9,266 bases of DNA from Nitrospira sp. (lineage in GTDB: Bacteria > Nitrospirota > Nitrospiria > Nitrospirales > Nitrospiraceae). Within the stretch, counting starts at the first letter, position 1; the number at the start of each line of letters is the position of its first letter. Location: positions 1 through 9,266 of the forward strand of contig JANYEF010000391.1 in NCBI GenBank assembly GCA_025363325.1, read 5' to 3'. The position numbers were made by a program, and so were the translations under genes. Of this stretch, positions 6,836 through 9,266 are shown piece by piece. The notes under the pieces are model-generated. The model was not told where the DNA came from and ran no database searches. It worked only from the letters and a program-made list of their open reading frames with translations.

Positions 6836-7522
6836 CTTCATCTGCCACGGCTTGTACAAGTATTTAGAGAACTTGTTCGTGATGGCACCCACCGGGCAGA
6901 CGGCGAGGCAGTCTCCACAAAACTCACAGGAGAGCGCGAGATCTCCCTTCGGCACCACTTGATTGAATCCGCCCTTCTTCATGAACTGGAGCGCGTCGAT
7001 CAGCAGCACGTCTTTACAGACGTTGATGCATTCCGCACAGGCAATGCAGCGGTTCATATTGAAGTCGAGCACCGGGCTACGCGTATCTTCCGGAATAAAT
7101 TTCTGTTTCGCGTTGGCCAGGTTCGTGACCCCGTGCCGGAAGGCCATGTCTTGCAGCTCGCAATGGCCGTCGGCGTCGCAGACCGGGCAGTCGAGCGGAT
7201 GGACCGAGAGATGTTTTTCCACCGCCTTTTTGCGTGCCTGGAAGAGATCGTCCCCCTCGGTTCTGATGATCATGCCGGCCGTCGCTTTGGCGGTGCAGGA
7301 ACGGACCGGCGCTTTCTTGCCTTCCTGCATGACCAAACACATGCCGCAGGAGCCGAAGGGATCGAAGGTATAGTGGTAACACATGGCCGGGATGATCTTG
7401 CCCGTACTCGAGATTACGTCGTAGAGCGAGACCCCGTCTTTTGCCGTCACGGGTTTCCCGTCGATCGACAGTTCGATCGCGACCGCTTCCACGTCAGGAT
7501 TCGTTGCCGACTTCAGTCCCAT
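6833..7522 (-). CDS. nuoG: NADH-quinone oxidoreductase subunit G, N-terminal iron-sulfur part (separated by in-frame TAA)
   Basis: Electron-carrying N-terminal part of complex I subunit G, 229 residues. Clusters readable in order: a [2Fe-2S] site C48, C59, C62, C76; the His-ligated [4Fe-4S] site H108, C112, C115, C121 (HPLDCPVC then GHC); and a ferredoxin-like pair, CIACAECINVC (C159, C162, C165, C169) and CEFCGDCLAVCP (C199, C202, C205, C209). Classical NuoG such as that of E. coli has only one cluster in this last region, so one extra [4Fe-4S] cluster is likely here, as in HoxU-type and iron-hydrogenase domains. The ATG at 7522 has a GGAG (7530-7533) 7 bases upstream. The frame ends with TAA (6835-6833) right after KPWQMK and continues in the same frame into the molybdopterin-fold part, so this is best read as the first quarter of a normal NuoG. 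A free-standing HoxU-like protein is the alternative. Confidence 0.88.
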   Translation of the reverse strand: MGLKSATNPDVEAVAIELSIDGKPVTAKDGVSLYDVISSTGKIIPAMCYHYTFDPFGSCGMCLVMQEGKKAPVRSCTAKATAGMIIRTEGDDLFQARKKAVEKHLSVHPLDCPVCDADGHCELQDMAFRHGVTNLANAKQKFIPEDTRSPVLDFNMNRCIACAECINVCKDVLLIDALQFMKKGGFNQVVPKGDLALSCEFCGDCLAVCPVGAITNKFSKYLYKPWQMK

Positions 7523-7540
7523 GTTTCGACTCCAACTCTG

Positions 7541-7624
7541 AACGATGAATGCTGAATGATTAACAGGGACACATGAGTCATCAGCTCTTGATCAAATTCA
7601 GCGTTCATCATTCATCACTCATCA
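7541..7624. repeat. Inverted repeat and heptamer tandem in the nuoD-nuoG gap
   Basis: The 106-bp gap (7523-7628) is made largely of related short words. A 17-bp left arm (7541-7557) pairs with a right arm (7596-7612) at 15 of 17 positions across a 38-nt loop. The right arm runs into three 7-bp units at 7604-7624: TTCATCA, TTCATCA, CTCATCA. The left arm carries the same word inverted (TGAATGA). No T-run follows, so it does not look like a factor-independent terminator. It could be a dispersed intergenic repeat or an mRNA-stability hairpin. It sits exactly where nuoE and nuoF occur in classical operons. The structure is seen; any function is inferred. Confidence 0.7.
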
Positions 7625-7628
7625 TTGT

Positions 7629-8873
7629 CTATCGGTCGCACTCCCCCATCACAATGTCGTAGGACCCGAAGAGCGTGATCGCATCGGAGATCATGTAGCC
7701 TCTGGTCATATAATCGAATGCGCCCATGTGAATAAACGAGGGGGCGCGAATTTTCAAGCGGTAGGGTTTCCCGCCGCCTGTGCTGACGATGTAGAACCCC
7801 AACTCCCCCTTATGCGCTTCGGTCCCGCAATAGATCTCTCCCGGAGGGGCGTCGAAGCCCTGCGAGAAGAGCTTGAATTGCTGAATCATGGATTCCAGAT
7901 TCGTAAAGACTCGTTGCTTCGGCGGCAACGTGACGCTGGGCACATCGGCCATGATGGGGCCCTCCTGCATCTGCTCCAGGCATTGCCGGATGATTTTCAC
8001 GCTCTCATAGAGTTCCTGAACGCGAATCCAGTACCGATCGTAGGTGTCGCCGTTCTTGCCGAGCGGCACACTGAATTCGCATTTCGGATAGGCCGAGTAG
8101 GGCTCGGCTTTGCGGAGGTCGTAGTCGACGCCCGAGCCGCGGAGCGTCGGCCCACTGAGACCGAAACTCACAGCGTCTTCTGCCGAGATGACACCCACTC
8201 CCTTGGTCCGCGCGACCCAAATCCGGTTCTTCTCCAGGAAGACCACGTACTCGTCGATTTTAGGCGGAAAGTAGTCCAGAAATTGCCTGACCTTGTCGAG
8301 CAGCGAAGGGGTGAAATCCCGCTCGACGCCGCCGATGCGATACCAACTGGTCGTGAGTCGCGCGCCGCAGAGTTCGTCGAACCAATCCAACAGAATTTCC
8401 CGATCCCGAAAACAATAGAAAAAGACGCCCATGGCTCCGATGTCGAGAGCCTGGGTCCCGAGCCAGAACTGATGACCAATAATCCGTTGGACCTCCGCCA
8501 CGATCGTGCGCAGATACTCTGCACGGTCCGGCACGGTGATATTCATGAGTTTTTCGACCGCGCGGCAGTACGCAAAATTGTTGTACATCGCGCAGACATA
8601 GTCGAGCCGGTCGGTATGGGGAATAAATTGGTGATAGGTGCCGTCTTCCGCAAGCTTCTCCACACCGCGATGGAGATATCCCAACACGGGGGTAGACTTG
8701 ACGAGGCGCTCTCCTTCCAATTCGAGGATCACTTTCAGCACCCCATGGGTGGCGGGGTGCTGGGGACCCATGTTGAGCAGGAGTTCCTCCGTGCGCAGGG
8801 TCGGGAGAGTCTCGCTTCCCGGATGGGCCGGGTCGATCTTGTAGACAGTTGTTCGTTGATCTTCAAAGGCCAT
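7629..8873 (-). CDS. nuoD: NADH-quinone oxidoreductase subunit D (49 kDa type)
   Basis: The 49-kDa subunit of complex I, related to the large subunit of [NiFe] hydrogenases; with NuoB it forms the quinone-reduction site in the peripheral arm. The protein is 414 residues, near the usual ~400-420. Seen directly: LNMGPQHPATHGVL near residues 33-46 with the two conserved histidines (H39, H43), LHRGVEKLAE, TDRLDYV with Tyr92 at the place of the quinone-contacting tyrosine known in Thermus, and the C-terminal FGSYDIVMGECDR typical of the family. The hydrogenase nickel ligands are absent, as expected. The ATG at 8873 follows an AGGA (8880-8883) by 6 bases, and only 8 bp separate it from the nuoC stop, so the two are translated from one message. 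Downstream, 106 bp of repeat-bearing DNA replace the usual nuoE-nuoF. Confidence 0.97.
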   Translation of the reverse strand: MAFEDQRTTVYKIDPAHPGSETLPTLRTEELLLNMGPQHPATHGVLKVILELEGERLVKSTPVLGYLHRGVEKLAEDGTYHQFIPHTDRLDYVCAMYNNFAYCRAVEKLMNITVPDRAEYLRTIVAEVQRIIGHQFWLGTQALDIGAMGVFFYCFRDREILLDWFDELCGARLTTSWYRIGGVERDFTPSLLDKVRQFLDYFPPKIDEYVVFLEKNRIWVARTKGVGVISAEDAVSFGLSGPTLRGSGVDYDLRKAEPYSAYPKCEFSVPLGKNGDTYDRYWIRVQELYESVKIIRQCLEQMQEGPIMADVPSVTLPPKQRVFTNLESMIQQFKLFSQGFDAPPGEIYCGTEAHKGELGFYIVSTGGGKPYRLKIRAPSFIHMGAFDYMTRGYMISDAITLFGSYDIVMGECDR

Positions 8874-8881
8874 CGTTTGTC

Positions 8882-9266
8882 CTACCGAGCCGTTTCGTCC
8901 AGGAACTCGAACGTATCGCGCCAGCCCTTGCCACGGAGCGGAAAATCTTTTCGCAACGGATAGCCTTCGGTGTACTCGTCCGGCATGAGGATCCTGCGGA
9001 GATCCGGATGGTGCCGGAAGCGGATTCCCATCATGTCATAGACTTCCCGCTCCATGAAGTCCGCGCCTTTCCAAAGATCCGTTAGGGAGTCCACAATGCA
9101 GTCCGACTCCGGCACCCTGGTCTTGAGCCGGAGGCGGTGATGTTTCTTGATCGAGTAGAACTCGTACACGACTTCAAACCGTTCGTCGTCGTCGGGCCAG
9201 TCGACCGAACTCACATGCACGATGTAGTCGAAGTCCATGGCCGGATCGTCGTGAAGAAATTGTGCG
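8882..9266 (-). CDS. nuoC: NADH-quinone oxidoreductase subunit C (30 kDa type), 5'-truncated by window edge
   Basis: Peripheral-arm subunit of complex I that packs against NuoD and NuoB near the quinone site and carries no cofactor. The C-terminal half holds the family signature: EREVYDMMGIRF followed by HPDLRRILMPDEY and GYPLRKDFPLRG. An ATG lies at 9238, but the same frame stays open to the window edge and reads AQFLHDDPAMDFDY, which resembles the usual NuoC segment just before the conserved (L/H)xxVD stretch. The real start is therefore probably outside the window and the ATG at 9238 is an internal Met. About 128 codons are visible; family members are often 150-200 residues. The stop TAG (8884-8882) overlaps the ribosome-binding site of nuoD. 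The family call is firm; the true N-terminus cannot be seen. Confidence 0.93.
   Translation of the reverse strand, partial: AQFLHDDPAMDFDYIVHVSSVDWPDDDERFEVVYEFYSIKKHHRLRLKTRVPESDCIVDSLTDLWKGADFMEREVYDMMGIRFRHHPDLRRILMPDEYTEGYPLRKDFPLRGKGWRDTFEFLDETAR

Noticed and set aside
5765..7555. Long open frame on the plus strand antisense to nuoG (about 596 codons)
   Set aside because: It is the shadow of nuoG in GC-rich DNA: no recognisable domain and low-complexity His/Arg/Asp-rich composition, while the minus strand has clear cluster motifs.
7541..7628. Factor-independent terminator or CRISPR array in the nuoD-nuoG gap
   Set aside because: There is no GC-rich stem followed by a T-run, and the 7-bp units are contiguous with no spacers.
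7728..8963. Long open frame on the plus strand antisense to nuoD and nuoC
   Set aside because: It runs across two well-supported genes on the other strand and shows no family motif; a codon-bias shadow.

Overview
This window is a run of respiratory complex I (nuo) genes, all on the minus strand and transcribed from high to low coordinates. The gene order, the fairly high GC content, and protein features (a NuoL with a lengthened lateral helix, a ferredoxin-rich NuoG N-terminus, no nuoE or nuoF in the cluster) suggest an uncultured or environmental member of the Nitrospirota, most likely Nitrospira-like. That assignment comes from family knowledge and remembered gene layouts, not from a search.

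Layout in direction of transcription: nuoC (cut by the right window edge), nuoD, a 106-bp gap with heptamer and inverted repeats, nuoG in two pieces (an iron-sulfur N-terminal ORF and a molybdopterin-fold C-terminal ORF in the same frame, separated by one TAA), nuoI, nuoJ, a 69-bp gap with a small hairpin, nuoK, nuoL, and a nuoM that loses its homology near position 156-174. The genes are tightly packed, with most gaps between 1 and 20 bp, as in one long operon.

Together the products would form most of a proton-pumping complex I. NuoC, D, G and I carry electrons from the cytoplasmic donor side to the quinone site; NuoJ, K, L and M are membrane pump subunits. nuoE, nuoF (the NADH-oxidising module) and nuoH are not at their usual places between D and G and between G and I. 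nuoA, nuoB, nuoN and any second nuoM lie outside the window, if present.

The points most worth a second look are: (1) nuoG interrupted by a single in-frame TAA just before its third iron-sulfur motif; (2) a roughly 28-residue insertion in the NuoL lateral helix, the published signature of complex I with a fourth pump subunit (two NuoM); (3) an extra pair of four-cysteine motifs in NuoG combined with the missing NuoE/F; (4) a sharp break in nuoM at a HindIII site, with the last ~170 bp looking like unrelated coding DNA, which suggests a chimeric clone or assembly join, or less likely a rearrangement. I see no wholly unknown system here: the window is a variant of a known enzyme.
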